Notes under the pieces: generated by a model | What the model was told of the DNA's origin: nothing | Seen by the model: only the letters and a program-made list of their open reading frames with translations | The model's database searches: none | In this document: in pieces, positions 8,755 through 18,216 of the stretch | How the letters are laid out: every line of letters begins with the position of its first letter | Numbering within the stretch: position 1 is the first letter of the stretch | Made by a program: the position numbers and the translations under genes | DNA from: Candidatus Marimicrobium litorale | GTDB taxonomy: Bacteria; Pseudomonadota; Gammaproteobacteria; Pseudomonadales; Halieaceae | DNA: 64,000 bases | Assembly (NCBI RefSeq): GCF_026262645.1 | Contig: NZ_SHNO01000001.1 | Coordinates: forward strand, 3,100,001-3,164,000 | Reading direction: 5' to 3'

Positions 8755-10464
8755 TCAGCCCAGTTTTTCCTGCAAAAAAGACACAATGTGATCCTTAGGA
8801 ATCAGTTCGGAATCTTCGCCTTTGCGGTGTTTGTATTCGAGATTTCCCTCGGCTAGCGCTCGATCACCAATGACCACCCTGTGCGGAATACCGATGAGTT
8901 CCATATCGGCGAACTTCACTCCGGGGCGCTCGTTGCGGTCGTCCATTAACACCTCGATACCGGCACCGCACAATTGTGCATACAGCGCCTCGGCGCAGTC
9001 TGCGACGGCCTCTGATTTCTGCAGGTTGAGTGGGATGATTGCAACCTGGAACGGTGCCATGGCGCTGGGCCAAACGATGCCCTTGTCATCGTGATTCTGC
9101 TCGATAGCCGCAGCCACGATGCGACTGACCCCGATACCGTAACACCCCATCGTCATAGCGATACTTTTGCCGTTCTCATTTAGAACGGTGGCGTTCATAG
9201 CCTCGCTGTACTTTGTGCCCAGCTGGAAAATATGCCCCACTTCAATACCGCGTTTGATATCCAGTGTGCCCGTGCCATCGGGGCTTGGGTCACCTGCGCA
9301 CACCTCACGCAGGTCGGCGATGTCGCCCAGGGGGCAGTCTCGATCCCAGTTAACCCCTGTGCAGTGGTAGCCATCTTCGTTGGCACCACAGCAAAAGTCG
9401 GCGAGTTGCGCAGCGCTGCGATCGACAACCACAGAAAAAGGGAGGCCTATTGGCCCCAGCGAGCCAAAACCGGCACCACAGGCCGCGCGAACTGCTTCCT
9501 CGCTGGCCATGCACAACGGCTCAGCTACCGCCTCAAGTTTGCCCGCCTTGACGCTGTTCAGCTGGTGATCGCCTCGCAGTACCAGAGCGATTAGCTCGCC
9601 CTCCGCCGCACCCTCTACGACCAGTGTTTTGACTGAGGCAGTGGCATCAATGCCCAGAAAGTCTGCAAGTGCCTCAATCGATTTTACGCCTGGCGTTGCG
9701 ACTTTCGCACAGTCTGCAGCGGGTGCTGGTCGCTCTCCCGGGGGTGCAATCGCCTCGGCCATTTCTACATTGGCCGCGTAAGTGCTGCCGTTACTGAAAG
9801 CGATGGCATCTTCGCCAGAATCAGCCAGTACGTGAAATTCGTGAGAGGCGCTGCCACCGATACTGCCGGTATCAGCGATGACGGGCCGAAATTCAAGGCC
9901 GAGATAAGCAAAGATGGCGGAGTAGGCATCGAACATAGTCGCATAGGTGTTCTCCAGGGATACCTGGTCCAGATGAAACGAATAGGCATCCTTCATCAGG
10001 AACTCGCGAGACCGCATGATGCCGAAGCGCGGTCGAATCTCGTCGCGCACTTTTGTTTGTATCTGATAGAGATTAAGAGGGAGCTGCTTATAACTTTTCA
10101 CCTCGTCGCGTACGAGGCTGGTAATCACTTCCTCGTGCGTCGGGCCGAGACAGAAGGGTCGCTGATGACGATCCGCGATGCGTAAAAGCTCCGGGCCATA
10201 TTGCTCCCAGCGACCAGATTCTTCCCATAATTCAGCAGGTTGCACAACTGGCATAGAAACTTCCTGAGCACCGACTGCCTCCATTTCGGCGCGTACGACC
10301 GCTTCAACCTTTCGCAATACACGCAGCCCGAGGGGCAGCCATGTGTAGAGGCCTGCGGCCAGTTTTCGTATCAGTCCTGCGCGCAGCATTAGCTGGTGAC
10401 TGATGATTTCAGCATCTGCGGGAGTCTCTTTTTGCGTCGCGATGAGGTACTGACTGGTGCGCAT
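8755..10464 (-). CDS. proS: Prolyl-tRNA synthetase (bacterial type with editing domain)
   Basis: Class II aminoacyl-tRNA synthetase charging tRNA-Pro in the cytoplasm, 569 residues. The N-terminal catalytic core runs from [15 protein letters not shown] through [11 protein letters not shown] and the [20 protein letters not shown] region. A YbaK-like editing insertion (about 225-385) removes misacylated alanine. The catalytic domain resumes with the motif-3 [11 protein letters not shown], followed by the anticodon-binding domain. Length is typical of the E. coli type. The stop lies 16 bases from the convergent AraC regulator stop. It is monocistronic and divergent from the HU gene. Confidence 0.97.
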   Translation of the reverse strand: MRTSQYLIATQKETPADAEIISHQLMLRAGLIRKLAAGLYTWLPLGLRVLRKVEAVVRAEMEAVGAQEVSMPVVQPAELWEESGRWEQYGPELLRIADRHQRPFCLGPTHEEVITSLVRDEVKSYKQLPLNLYQIQTKVRDEIRPRFGIMRSREFLMKDAYSFHLDQVSLENTYATMFDAYSAIFAYLGLEFRPVIADTGSIGGSASHEFHVLADSGEDAIAFSNGSTYAANVEMAEAIAPPGERPAPAADCAKVATPGVKSIEALADFLGIDATASVKTLVVEGAAEGELIALVLRGDHQLNSVKAGKLEAVAEPLCMASEEAVRAACGAGFGSLGPIGLPFSVVVDRSAAQLADFCCGANEDGYHCTGVNWDRDCPLGDIADLREVCAGDPSPDGTGTLDIKRGIEVGHIFQLGTKYSEAMNATVLNENGKSIAMTMGCYGIGVSRIVAAAIEQNHDDKGIVWPSAMAPFQVAIIPLNLQKSEAVADCAEALYAQLCGAGIEVLMDDRNERPGVKFADMELIGIPHRVVIGDRALAEGNLEYKHRKGEDSELIPKDHIVSFLQEKLG

Positions 10465-10792
10465 GGCGTTTACCGATTTGCGTGTTTGCGAGGGGTGACT
10501 AGTTTACGTGTGATTAAACATAGCGTACAGGTTTCGCGTTGAGTATGCGTGTGAAGGCGGCGCGTCAAAAATTTTGGCGTGGGTTTTTTTCGCGACGTTT
10601 CTGTTCGCAATTGAACACGCTTCTACTGCAGATATTTTTGTCGAGTGATGATAGAAAACACTTGTATTGTAGCGTTTCATGCTTTATACAGTCCGTTATG
10701 GCCGGGTGCGCTAGTGTGATAACAAAATTAATCACGTGGTCCGGGCTGTCACTGTTCTTCATTTAAACTTTTTAGGGAAGGTTGAATACAAC
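10465..10792. other. proS-HU divergent intergenic region
   Basis: This AT-rich 328-base region carries the HU promoter (listed separately). It also holds a near-palindrome, CGTCAAAA at 10563-10570 and TTTTGGCG at 10572-10579, followed by a T7 run at 10584-10590. The palindrome could be a regulator or nucleoid-protein site. I see no gene in it. Confidence 0.5.
10662..10690 (+). promoter_or_regulatory. Sigma-70-like promoter of the HU-family gene
   Basis: A -35 TTGTAT (10662-10667) and a -10 TATACA (10685-10690) are separated by exactly 17 bases. Transcription would start near 10697, leaving a leader of about 95 bases before the HU ATG. Confidence 0.55.
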
Positions 10793-11200
10793 ATGGCAAC
10801 TAAAAGAAAAGCAGCAAAAAAGAAGGCTCCTGCACGTAAGAAGGCAGCAGCGAAAAAAGCCCCGGCCAAGAAGGTAGTCACGACTGCGATCAGCGATAAA
10901 ATGACCAAGGGTCAGATTGTCTCAAGCCTGGCAGACACCACTGAGCTGAGTAAGAAGCAGGTCAGCGAAGTGCTCGACGCCTATGAAAACCTGATCGCAC
11001 GCAGCATCAAAAAGCGTGGTGTCGGCGAGTTCACTATGCCCGGGCTGATGAAAATCACCACCAAGAAAAAGCCTGCGACCAAGGCACGCAAAGGTGTTAA
11101 TCCTTTCACTGGTGAAGAACAAATGTTCAAGGCGAAGCCTGCAAGCATGCAGGTCAAGGTTCGCGCCTTGAAGAAGATGAAGGAATTCGCTGCTTCCTAA
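10793..11200 (+). CDS. HU-family DNA-binding protein with lysine/alanine-rich N-terminal tail
   Basis: A 135-residue nucleoid protein. The first about 33 residues are a KKA/PAKK-rich tail like eukaryotic histone H1 tails. The HU/IHF fold follows, from DKMTKGQIV to about residue 130, including the DNA-binding arm region GEFTMPGLMK and NPFTGEE. Such tailed HU paralogues are known in several gammaproteobacterial groups. The start is the ATG at 10793, with AGGGAAGG 12 bases upstream. It has its own promoter and a strong downstream hairpin, so it is a single-gene unit. It probably binds DNA with little sequence preference. Confidence 0.93.
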   Translation: MATKRKAAKKKAPARKKAAAKKAPAKKVVTTAISDKMTKGQIVSSLADTTELSKKQVSEVLDAYENLIARSIKKRGVGEFTMPGLMKITTKKKPATKARKGVNPFTGEEQMFKAKPASMQVKVRALKKMKEFAAS

Positions 11201-11208
11201 GCGATACG

Positions 11209-11240
11209 CGCAAGCGACCTGCTATGGCAGGCCGCTTGCG
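11209..11240 (+). terminator. Hairpin after the HU gene
   Basis: CGCAAGCG (11209-11216) pairs with CGCTTGCG (11233-11240), and the inner CCTGC and GCAGG arms extend the stem with one A/C mismatch around a TATG loop. It begins 9 bases after the HU stop. Only a short, interrupted T-stretch follows, so it may act as a terminator or as a 3'-end stabiliser. Confidence 0.55.
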
Positions 11241-11304
11241 GCCTTATCCGACGACGCACCACTGATGCGGTGCTCACGCCCGCTTTTCCTGCCTTTCCTT
11301 GCGC

Positions 11305-11333
11305 TTGGCGTGTTCGCCTGCATGGGTTAAAAT
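11305..11333 (+). promoter_or_regulatory. Promoter of the fmdB-aspS-yebC unit
   Basis: TTGGCG (11305-11310) and TAAAAT (11328-11333) are spaced by 17 bases, giving a predicted start near 11340, about 50 bases before the fmdB ATG. No other promoter-like match of this quality is seen before aspS. Confidence 0.5.
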
Positions 11334-11388
11334 CGCCGCCTCAATTTTTTATGCCTGAGCGCCAAGCTTTAGTTAATGAGGCCGTTTT

Positions 11389-11700
11389 ATGCCGATCTAT
11401 GAGTATCAATGCCAGAGCTGCGGCGAACAGACCGAGGCGCTGCAAAAACTCAGTGACGACCCCCTCGTCGACTGTCCGAGCTGCGGCGCGGCGGCACTCA
11501 AGAAAAAAGTGTCAGCGGCGGCGTTCCGCCTGAAAGGCGGCGGCTGGTACGAAACCGACTTCAAGACCGGTAACAAGAAAAACCTTGCGGGAGGTGGCGA
11601 CGAAAGCGGCAAGCCCGCTGGAGCCAGTTCCGCTGAGAGCAAACCGGCCGACAAGACACCGTCAGGCAGTACGTCAGGCGACAGTAAGAAAACAGCGTAA
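11389..11700 (+). CDS. FmdB-family zinc ribbon protein
   Basis: A 103-residue protein. The N-terminal 45 residues form the FmdB/CxxC_CxxC_SSSS zinc ribbon, with MPIYEYQCQSCG and CPSCG supplying four cysteines. The tail from about residue 62 is low-complexity (Gly, Ser, Lys, Thr) and likely disordered. A good GAGG ribosome-binding site precedes the ATG. It sits 45 bases before aspS in the same direction, a common gammaproteobacterial arrangement. Its function is not established. It has been called a putative regulatory protein. Confidence 0.88.
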   Translation: MPIYEYQCQSCGEQTEALQKLSDDPLVDCPSCGAAALKKKVSAAAFRLKGGGWYETDFKTGNKKNLAGGGDESGKPAGASSAESKPADKTPSGSTSGDSKKTA

Positions 11701-11745
11701 TCCAGGCCGGGTGTCCGGCCAGTGCATCCATACGGAAACCAGATC

Positions 11746-13530
11746 ATGCGCAGTCATTATTGTGGCGCCATCACTACATTAAACATAGACGAGACGGTCA
11801 CTCTGTGTGGTTGGGTAGATCGTCGCCGAGACCACGGCGGTGTTATCTTCCTCGACCTGCGAGATCGTGAGGGCATCGTCCAGGTCGTTTTTGACCCGGA
11901 TACCGACGAGCATTTCCAGCGGGCCGACCGTGTGCGCAGTGAGTATGTATTGAAGGTGACGGGCCGCGTACGCGCGCGTTCCGAAGCGACGATGAATCCT
12001 ACTATGGCGACGGGGGAGATCGAGGTCCTGGGTAAGGCCCTGGAGATCCTCAACGCAGCGGAGACCCCACCCTTTCAGTTGGATGAATACACGAATGTGG
12101 GCGAGGAGGTTCGCCTGCAGTATCGCTATATGGATCTGCGTCGCCATGAGATGCAGGAGCGCCTGATGCTGCGTTCAAGAATTACGACCGCGGTGCGTAA
12201 TTTTCTCGACGGTGAGCGCTTCCTCGATATTGAAACACCCATCCTCACCCGAGCGACGCCGGAGGGCGCCCGCGATTATCTTGTGCCGAGCCGCACGCAT
12301 CCGGGAGAATTTTTCGCCTTGCCCCAGTCGCCCCAGCTATTCAAGCAGTTGTTGATGGTGTCGGGCTTTGATCGCTATTATCAGATAGCCAAGTGCTTTC
12401 GGGACGAGGACTTGCGCGCTGATCGCCAGCCCGAGTTCACCCAGATCGACATCGAGACCGCCTTTCTGGACGAACAGGCAATCATGGATATTACCGAGCG
12501 GATGATCCGTGAACTTTTCAGGGATGTGCTTGATGTTGATTTGCCCGCATTTCCCCATATGCGCTACAGCGAGGCTATGGAGCGTTATGGATCGGACAAG
12601 CCCGATCTGCGTATTCCGCTTGAACTAGTGAGTGTCGATGATTTGATGCAACAGGTAGAGTTCAAGGTTTTTCGGGGGCCTGCTGACGATCCTGCGGGAA
12701 GGGTTGCGGCATTGAAAGTAACGGGCGGAGCATCGATCAGTCGCAAGGAAATTGATGGTTACACTGACTATGTCGCCGTGTTCGGCGCGCGTGGCTTGGC
12801 CTGGATCAAGGTTAACGACATCGCGGCTGGTATCGAGGGGTTGCAGTCCCCGATCCTCAAATTTATGCCCGACGAGATTGTCGCACAAATGATGGAGCGT
12901 CTCGGCGCTGCGGATGGTGATATTATATTCTTTGGCGCTGATCGCGCCGCAGTGGTCAATGAGGCATTGGGTGCGCTGCGACTCAGAGTGGCGGAAGACC
13001 TTGGGCTCGTTGGCGAAGGCTGGGCGCCCTTATGGGTAGTAGACTTCCCGATGTTCGAGGAAGATCCAGCCGGTGGATGGACGCCTCTGCACCATCCCTT
13101 CACCGCGCCTTCGGGCTCTATTGAGGAGTTGCAGGCAAAACCCGGGGAGTGCCTCTCCAGGGCCTACGATATGGTACTTAACGGCACCGAGTTGGGCGGC
13201 GGCAGTATTCGTATCCACCAGCGCGAGATGCAGGAGGCGGTTTTCCGCATCCTCGATATCGATCAGGAGGAAGCGCAGGAAAAATTCGGTTTCCTGCTCA
13301 ACGCACTCCAATATGGTGCGCCGCCGCATGGCGGGCTGGCCTTTGGCCTCGACAGGTTGGTGATGCTGATGGCTGGCGCCTCGTCGATCAGGGATGTAAT
13401 CGCTTTTCCAAAGACGCAGAGCGCTGCGTGTGTCATGACCAATGCACCGGGAGCAGTATCGACGCAACAGCTACGTGATCTGAACATCCGCCTGCGTCAA
13501 AATTCTGGCGAGGATGGCAAAAAGGCTTGA
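11746..13530 (+). CDS. aspS: Aspartyl-tRNA synthetase
   Basis: Class IIb synthetase that attaches aspartate to tRNA-Asp, 594 residues from the ATG at 11746. It starts MRSHYCGAI as the family does; an earlier ATG at 11722 adds 8 unrelated residues. An OB-fold anticodon domain covers about 1-105. Class II motif 2 is [18 protein letters not shown], the bacterial GAD insertion covers about 290-420, and motif 3 is [13 protein letters not shown] near 540. It is followed after 33 bases by yebC. Whether it is discriminating or also charges tRNA-Asn cannot be decided here. Confidence 0.97.
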   Translation: MRSHYCGAITTLNIDETVTLCGWVDRRRDHGGVIFLDLRDREGIVQVVFDPDTDEHFQRADRVRSEYVLKVTGRVRARSEATMNPTMATGEIEVLGKALEILNAAETPPFQLDEYTNVGEEVRLQYRYMDLRRHEMQERLMLRSRITTAVRNFLDGERFLDIETPILTRATPEGARDYLVPSRTHPGEFFALPQSPQLFKQLLMVSGFDRYYQIAKCFRDEDLRADRQPEFTQIDIETAFLDEQAIMDITERMIRELFRDVLDVDLPAFPHMRYSEAMERYGSDKPDLRIPLELVSVDDLMQQVEFKVFRGPADDPAGRVAALKVTGGASISRKEIDGYTDYVAVFGARGLAWIKVNDIAAGIEGLQSPILKFMPDEIVAQMMERLGAADGDIIFFGADRAAVVNEALGALRLRVAEDLGLVGEGWAPLWVVDFPMFEEDPAGGWTPLHHPFTAPSGSIEELQAKPGECLSRAYDMVLNGTELGGGSIRIHQREMQEAVFRILDIDQEEAQEKFGFLLNALQYGAPPHGGLAFGLDRLVMLMAGASSIRDVIAFPKTQSAACVMTNAPGAVSTQQLRDLNIRLRQNSGEDGKKA

Positions 13531-13563
13531 TGGTATTCACTAGAACAACGAGGGCAGTTTCCG

Positions 13564-14307
13564 ATGGCAGGTCATAGTAAGTGGGCCAACATCAAACACC
13601 GCAAGGCGGCTCAGGACGCTAAGCGCGGCAAAGCATTCACCAAGTTAATTCGCGAACTGGTTGTCGCGGCCAAGCAGGGCGGCGCGATTGCGGAAGATAA
13701 CCCGCGCTTGCGCGCCGCGGTAGACAAGGCACTCGGCGCCAATATGACTCGCGATACCATCGACCGGGCCATTGCCCGTGGTGCGGGGACCAACGATGCG
13801 GACGACATGGAGGAAATCACCTACGAGGGTTATGCGCCCGGTGGTATTGCCGTGTTGGTGGAGGCCATGACGGATAACCGTAATCGCACTGTCGCGGAAG
13901 TACGCCATGCCTTCAGCAAGCGCGCGGGCAATCTGGGTACCGATGGTTCGGTAGCTTATTTGTTTGCCCGCAAGGGGCAGATCAGTTACGCCCCCGGTGT
14001 GGATGAAGATGCTCTGATGGAAGCGGCTTTAGAGGCGGGGGCTGAAGATCTCGTTGCGCATGATGATGGTTCGGTTGACGTGACAACCCCTTGGGAGGAC
14101 TTTGCCGCCATCAAGGAAACGCTCGTTGAGGCGGGCTTTGTGGCGGAGGACGGCGAGGTGACGATGGTCGCGTCGACTACAGTGCCCGTGGATTCCGATG
14201 GTGCAGAAAAACTCTTGGGGCTGGTCGATGCCCTGGAAGAACTCGATGACGTGCAAAACGTTTACACCAATGTTGAGATACCCGACGAGCTGCTGGCCGC
14301 CCTGTAG
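13564..14307 (+). CDS. yebC: YebC/PmpR-family protein
   Basis: A 247-residue cytoplasmic protein beginning with the invariant [14 protein letters not shown]. It holds the three YebC domains, with [10 protein letters not shown] and the acidic C-terminal half intact. YebC homologues bind DNA as regulators (PmpR in Pseudomonas), and recent work links some members to relief of ribosome stalling at proline stretches. Which role applies cannot be told from sequence. Its position between aspS and ruvC is the standard gammaproteobacterial order. About 130 bases separate it from ruvC, and those bases hold a LexA-like box. Confidence 0.95.
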   Translation: MAGHSKWANIKHRKAAQDAKRGKAFTKLIRELVVAAKQGGAIAEDNPRLRAAVDKALGANMTRDTIDRAIARGAGTNDADDMEEITYEGYAPGGIAVLVEAMTDNRNRTVAEVRHAFSKRAGNLGTDGSVAYLFARKGQISYAPGVDEDALMEAALEAGAEDLVAHDDGSVDVTTPWEDFAAIKETLVEAGFVAEDGEVTMVASTTVPVDSDGAEKLLGLVDALEELDDVQNVYTNVEIPDELLAAL

Positions 14308-14394
14308 TGCAACGCCCTTAGCAATACTCAGATTCTCCTGCGTCTGACAGGCCTGGCGTCCCTGCAAAATTGGCTTCCTTGGAAAGGCGTCGCG

Positions 14395-14410
14395 CTGTAT
14401 ATTTGTACAA
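14395..14410 (+). promoter_or_regulatory. LexA (SOS) box-like site upstream of ruvC
   Basis: CTGT (14395-14398), eight A/T-rich bases, then ACAA (14407-14410) gives a one-mismatch version of the gammaproteobacterial LexA operator CTGT-N8-ACAG. It ends 27 bases before the ruvC ATG, and a TATATT hexamer lies inside it. Position and gene content make SOS control of ruvCAB likely. Confidence 0.6.
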
Positions 14411-14437
14411 CATAGCAGGCAGGCAACGGACGATGGC

Positions 14438-14956
14438 ATGTCACTGATCCTGGGTATTGATCCCGGTTCACGCAAGACCGGCTTCGGCATCATTAACTTC
14501 CATTCGGGGCGCAGCGAATACATCACCAGCGGTGTGATTCGGCTGCCTCAGGGCGAGCTGCCCGAGCGGCTGCGGGTGATTTTTGACAGCGTTACGGAAC
14601 TGGTCGAGTTGCACAGCCCCGAGGAAGTCGCCGTAGAACAGGTATTCATGGCTAAAAGTGCCGGATCAGCACTCAAGCTGGGTCACGCAAGAGGCGTGGC
14701 CATTGCCGCGTGTGTCGTAAAGGACATGCCTGTATCGGAGTATTCGGCACGCCAGATTAAACAGTCCGTGGTCGGCACCGGTGCGGCGGACAAAGCCCAG
14801 GTTCAGCATATGGTGAAAGTCTTGCTTAGACTGCCTGCAGCGCCCCAGGAAGACGCCGCCGACGCCTTGGCGGCCGCCCTGTGTCACGCCCATACACAAC
14901 ATGGCGTTTTGAACTTGGCAGGTGGGCGCTCAGTGCGTCGCCGCCGCATGCGCTGA
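14438..14956 (+). CDS. ruvC: Holliday junction resolvase RuvC
   Basis: A 172-residue endonuclease that cuts Holliday junctions during recombinational repair. Catalytic acidic residues are recognisable: Asp7 in [11 protein letters not shown], Glu in [10 protein letters not shown] near 66, and the C-terminal [12 protein letters not shown] pair. The RNase H-like fold length is normal. It is the first gene of ruvC-ruvA-ruvB and stands directly behind the LexA-like box. The ATG at 14438 gives the family start [10 protein letters not shown]. An ATG 5 bases upstream is in another frame. Confidence 0.97.
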   Translation: MSLILGIDPGSRKTGFGIINFHSGRSEYITSGVIRLPQGELPERLRVIFDSVTELVELHSPEEVAVEQVFMAKSAGSALKLGHARGVAIAACVVKDMPVSEYSARQIKQSVVGTGAADKAQVQHMVKVLLRLPAAPQEDAADALAAALCHAHTQHGVLNLAGGRSVRRRRMR

Positions 14957-14970
14957 CGAGGTCGCGGTCG

Positions 14971-15576
14971 ATGATAGGAAGCATCAGGGGAGTTCTCGTA
15001 CACAAACAGGCGCCGCTCATTCTGGTGGATGTCGCGGGCGTGGGCTATGAACTGCAGGTACCCATGACCACGCTTTTCCAACTGCCGGAGCTTGGTTCCG
15101 AGGTCTCGCTGGTCACACACTTCGTGGTGCGCGAGGATGCCCAGGCGCTCTATGGGTTCGTTGAGGAGGGTGACCGCAGCCTGTTCCGACAGTTAATCAA
15201 GGTCAACGGTGTAGGGCCCAAGCTGGCCCTGACTATCCTCTCGGGTATGGATGCAAAGCGCTTTGCCTATTGCGTAGAGCGCGATGACCTTTCCTCCCTC
15301 ACCGCCCTGCCCGGCGTTGGCAAGAAAACCGCGCAACGCCTGTTGGTGGAAATGCGCGATAAGCTCAAGGACTGGTTTGCCGGAGGGGGTGCCCTGAGTG
15401 ACGCCGATGCCGCGGTCGTGCCGGTCAACGTTGCCGGGGACGCGGAGAGCGCCCTGATTGCGCTCGGCTATAAACCGCAGGAGGCCGGCCGCATGGTGGA
15501 GGCTGTCAACGATGACGATATTGCTGACAGCGAAGAATTGATCCGCCGCGCCCTGAAGGCGGCGGTGAAAGCGTGA
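14971..15576 (+). CDS. ruvA: Holliday junction DNA helicase subunit RuvA
   Basis: RuvA binds four-way junctions as a tetramer and loads the RuvB motor. The 201-residue protein starts [10 protein letters not shown] at 14971, 14 bases after the ruvC stop. The N-terminal OB fold spans about 1-63. Two helix-hairpin-helix motifs follow ([13 protein letters not shown] and [13 protein letters not shown]). The C-terminal three-helix RuvB-binding domain is at about 155-201 ([12 protein letters not shown]). An alternative upstream start would overlap ruvC and is not family-like. Confidence 0.97.
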   Translation: MIGSIRGVLVHKQAPLILVDVAGVGYELQVPMTTLFQLPELGSEVSLVTHFVVREDAQALYGFVEEGDRSLFRQLIKVNGVGPKLALTILSGMDAKRFAYCVERDDLSSLTALPGVGKKTAQRLLVEMRDKLKDWFAGGGALSDADAAVVPVNVAGDAESALIALGYKPQEAGRMVEAVNDDDIADSEELIRRALKAAVKA

Positions 15577-15586
15577 GACCCATGCC

Positions 15587-16642
15587 ATGATTGAAACGGA
15601 TCGACTGATCGCGCCAGAAGCCAGCGACACCCGGGAGGATGTGGTAGATCGGGCCATACGGCCGCGCACGTTGAAAGAATATGTGGGCCAGCCCGCAGTG
15701 AAAGAACAGATGGAAATTTTTCTGCAGGCGGCGAAAGGGCGTGGAGAGCCGCTGGATCATACCCTGATATTTGGCCCGCCGGGGCTGGGTAAAACAACGC
15801 TGGCCAGTATCGTGGCTCAGGAAATGGGCGTTTCACTGAAAACCACCTCCGGCCCGGTACTGGAGAAAGCCGGAGATATTGCCGCGCTCATGACTAATCT
15901 GGAGCCCGGTGATGTTCTCTTTATTGATGAAATTCATCGACTGAGCCCCTTCGTGGAAGAAATCCTCTACCCCGCCATGGAGGATTACCAACTGGATATC
16001 ATGATTGGTGAGGGGCCGGCAGCTCGCTCCATAAAGCTGGATTTGCCGCCGTTTACACTGGTCGGCGCAACGACTCGGGCGGGATTGTTAACCTCACCCT
16101 TGCGCGACCGCTTCGGCATCGTGCAGCGGCTGGAATTCTACGAGGTGGCGGATCTGGGCCTTATTGTGCAGCGTTCTGCGGATATCCTGGAGATCCGCAT
16201 TGACCCGGAGGGCGCGGCGGAGATTGCCCGCCGTGCAAGGGGAACTCCGCGTATTGCAAACCGTCTGCTGCGGCGGGTCCGGGATTACGCCGAGGTCAAG
16301 GGCGATGGCGCGATTACTGCAGAGATTGCCGATCGCGCACTGGATATGCTGAGTGTGGATCAGCTTGGCTTCGATCACCTGGATCGTCGACTATTGCTGG
16401 CCCTACTCGAGAAGTTTGATGGTGGCCCTGTGGGCGTTGACAGTCTTGCCGCGGCAATATCTGAAGAGCGCGGCACGATTGAGGATGTGTTGGAGCCCTA
16501 CCTGATCCAACAGGGCTTTGTTCTGCGGACGCCACGGGGGCGAATGGCGACCCGCAGCGCTTACCTGCACTTTGGTTTGCCGGCACCCGGCGCCGCGGGA
16601 GAGGGCGATAGTCCGTCACTGGGCCTCAAAAAAGGTGACTAA
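15587..16642 (+). CDS. ruvB: Holliday junction branch migration ATPase RuvB
   Basis: AAA+ motor of the RuvAB branch migration complex, 351 residues. Visible motifs are Walker [10 protein letters not shown], Walker B LFIDEIHR, sensor 1 LVGATTRAG and the arginine region PLRDRFGI. A winged-helix DNA-binding domain closes the protein ([17 protein letters not shown]). It starts 10 bases after the ruvA stop. Its last 8 bases overlap the GTG start of ybgC, linking the repair operon to the Tol-Pal operon. Confidence 0.97.
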   Translation: MIETDRLIAPEASDTREDVVDRAIRPRTLKEYVGQPAVKEQMEIFLQAAKGRGEPLDHTLIFGPPGLGKTTLASIVAQEMGVSLKTTSGPVLEKAGDIAALMTNLEPGDVLFIDEIHRLSPFVEEILYPAMEDYQLDIMIGEGPAARSIKLDLPPFTLVGATTRAGLLTSPLRDRFGIVQRLEFYEVADLGLIVQRSADILEIRIDPEGAAEIARRARGTPRIANRLLRRVRDYAEVKGDGAITAEIADRALDMLSVDQLGFDHLDRRLLLALLEKFDGGPVGVDSLAAAISEERGTIEDVLEPYLIQQGFVLRTPRGRMATRSAYLHFGLPAPGAAGEGDSPSLGLKKGD

Positions 16643-17054
16643 AACGGCGACCTCCCCGGAATTTTTGCATCGCCTGCGTGTCTATATTGAGGATACAGAT
16701 GCCGGAGGAATTGTATATTACGTCAACTACCTGAAGTTCATGGAGCGCGCGCGGACGGAATTCATGCGTGGTCATGGGTACGGCAAGACGCACATATTTA
16801 ATCAAGATTTGATGTTCGTGGTGCAGAGTGTGGCAGTAAATTATTGCCTGGCGGCGCAGTTAGATGATGAGTTGGAGGCATCGGCCCGCATCGTAAGTTT
16901 GCGCGGAGCCCGTATCGTATTTCACCAGAGCGTGCGCCGTAGCGAAGAAGTGCTGGCAGAGGGTGAGATAACCATCGCCTGTGTTGATCGTGGCCAGAGA
17001 AAACCGCGGCGTCTGCCTGCTGAGATGTTGGCGCGCTTGCGCGCGGTTGATTAA
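16635..17054 (+). CDS. ybgC: Tol-Pal-associated acyl-CoA thioesterase YbgC
   Basis: A 139-residue hotdog-fold thioesterase. The active-site segment is [25 protein letters not shown], quoted here only as a family hallmark: the Asp of EDTDAGG is the catalytic residue, and the Y-x-N-Y-L-K-F pattern follows. YbgC hydrolyses acyl-CoA or acyl-ACP esters and is nearly always encoded at the head of the Tol-Pal operon. I chose the GTG at 16635, inside the ruvB 3' end, because the first residues ([17 protein letters not shown]) then match the family length. Other starts would extend far into ruvB in the wrong frame. Confidence 0.93.
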   Translation: MTKTATSPEFLHRLRVYIEDTDAGGIVYYVNYLKFMERARTEFMRGHGYGKTHIFNQDLMFVVQSVAVNYCLAAQLDDELEASARIVSLRGARIVFHQSVRRSEEVLAEGEITIACVDRGQRKPRRLPAEMLARLRAVD

Positions 17055-17080
17055 CAGAATAACTGATTCGGAGAGGGGCC

Positions 17081-17791
17081 TTGGAAGAACAACTTAGTCT
17101 GCTGGATCTGGTGTGGAACGCCAGCTTCACCGTGCAGATGGTGATGGCTATTTTATTGCTGGCCTCCATCATATCCTGGTACATGATCGTCAACCGTTTC
17201 CTGTATTTTCGCGACGCTCATGACGAGATGTATCGTTTTGAGGAGCGTTTCTGGTCGGGTATCGATCTGTCACAGCTTTACCGTGAGGGCAATGAGCGGG
17301 CATCGGACGGCCAGGCGATACTGGGCATGGAAAGCATCTTTCGCGCCGGGTTCAAGGAGTTTTCCCGACTGGCTCAGCAGCCGGAAATGGATTCTGAGGC
17401 CGTTATCGAAGGTTCCCGCCGAGCGATGCGTGTCGCGGTGATGCGCGAAGAGGAGCGCCTCGAGCGACATCTGGCATTCATGGCGTCGGTGGGCTCCACT
17501 AGCCCTTATATCGGATTGTTCGGAACAGTCTGGGGCATTATGCATTCATTTCGTGGGTTGGCCAATTCTACCCAGGCCACCCTGGCGACCGTCGCACCGG
17601 GCATTTCGGAGGCCCTCATCGCCACGGCTATGGGCCTGTTTGCAGCCATACCCGCGGTGCTGGCGTACAACCGCTTCGCTGCCCGGGTGGAAGTATTCAG
17701 CAATCGCTACGATACGTTTACCGATGAATTCTCGGGCATTCTGTCGCGTCAGGCTTATGCTCTGCGCAATCGCGAACGACAGGAGTCCTGA
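17081..17791 (+). CDS. tolQ: Tol-Pal system proton channel subunit TolQ
   Basis: An inner membrane protein of 236 residues, homologous to ExbB and MotA. It has one N-terminal membrane helix (about 15-38), a large cytoplasmic loop and two more helices at about 135-160 and 175-195 (GSTSPYIGLFGTVWGIM, ISEALIATAMGLFAAIPAVLAYN). With TolR it harvests the proton motive force to energise TolA and the outer membrane during division. The start is TTG at 17081, preceded by GGAGAGGGG, a strong ribosome-binding site. It is followed 5 bases later by tolR. Confidence 0.96.
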   Translation: MEEQLSLLDLVWNASFTVQMVMAILLLASIISWYMIVNRFLYFRDAHDEMYRFEERFWSGIDLSQLYREGNERASDGQAILGMESIFRAGFKEFSRLAQQPEMDSEAVIEGSRRAMRVAVMREEERLERHLAFMASVGSTSPYIGLFGTVWGIMHSFRGLANSTQATLATVAPGISEALIATAMGLFAAIPAVLAYNRFAARVEVFSNRYDTFTDEFSGILSRQAYALRNRERQES

Positions 17792-17796
17792 GGCCA

Positions 17797-18216
17797 GTGG
17801 CGGGCCAGCGCAAGAAACGCAAACCCATGTCGGAAATTAATGTCGTTCCCTACATTGACGTAATGTTGGTATTGCTGATTATTTTTATGGTGACCGCGCC
17901 CATGCTGATGCAAGGGGTAAAGGTAGATTTGCCCGAGGCCAGTGCTGAGCCCGTAGAGAACCAGGACAGCGAACCTGTGATTGTCTCGGTAGATGCTGCG
18001 GGAAAGCTTTATCTCAATCTGGGCCAGGAGAAGCAGGTGCTGTCCCTGCCCACGATCAAGGATCGGGTCTCCGCGGTTATGCGACGCAGCCCGGAAAAGC
18101 CCGTATTGGTTTGGGGAGATCGTACGGTACCCTACGGTGACGTTGTAGCGATTATGGTGGCACTGCAGGAAGCCGGTGCGCCCTCCGTTGGCCTGGTGAC
18201 AGAAGACCCGCAGTGA
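17797..18216 (+). CDS. tolR: Tol-Pal system protein TolR
   Basis: A 139-residue ExbD/TolR-family protein with one membrane helix (about 19-40). The helix contains the essential proton-path aspartate in VPYIDVMLVLLIIFMV. The periplasmic domain is about 55-139. It works with TolQ as the motor for TolA. The start is GTG at 17797, 5 bases after the tolQ stop. Its stop TGA overlaps the tolA GTG start (GTGA), so translation is coupled. Confidence 0.96.
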   Translation: MAGQRKKRKPMSEINVVPYIDVMLVLLIIFMVTAPMLMQGVKVDLPEASAEPVENQDSEPVIVSVDAAGKLYLNLGQEKQVLSLPTIKDRVSAVMRRSPEKPVLVWGDRTVPYGDVVAIMVALQEAGAPSVGLVTEDPQ

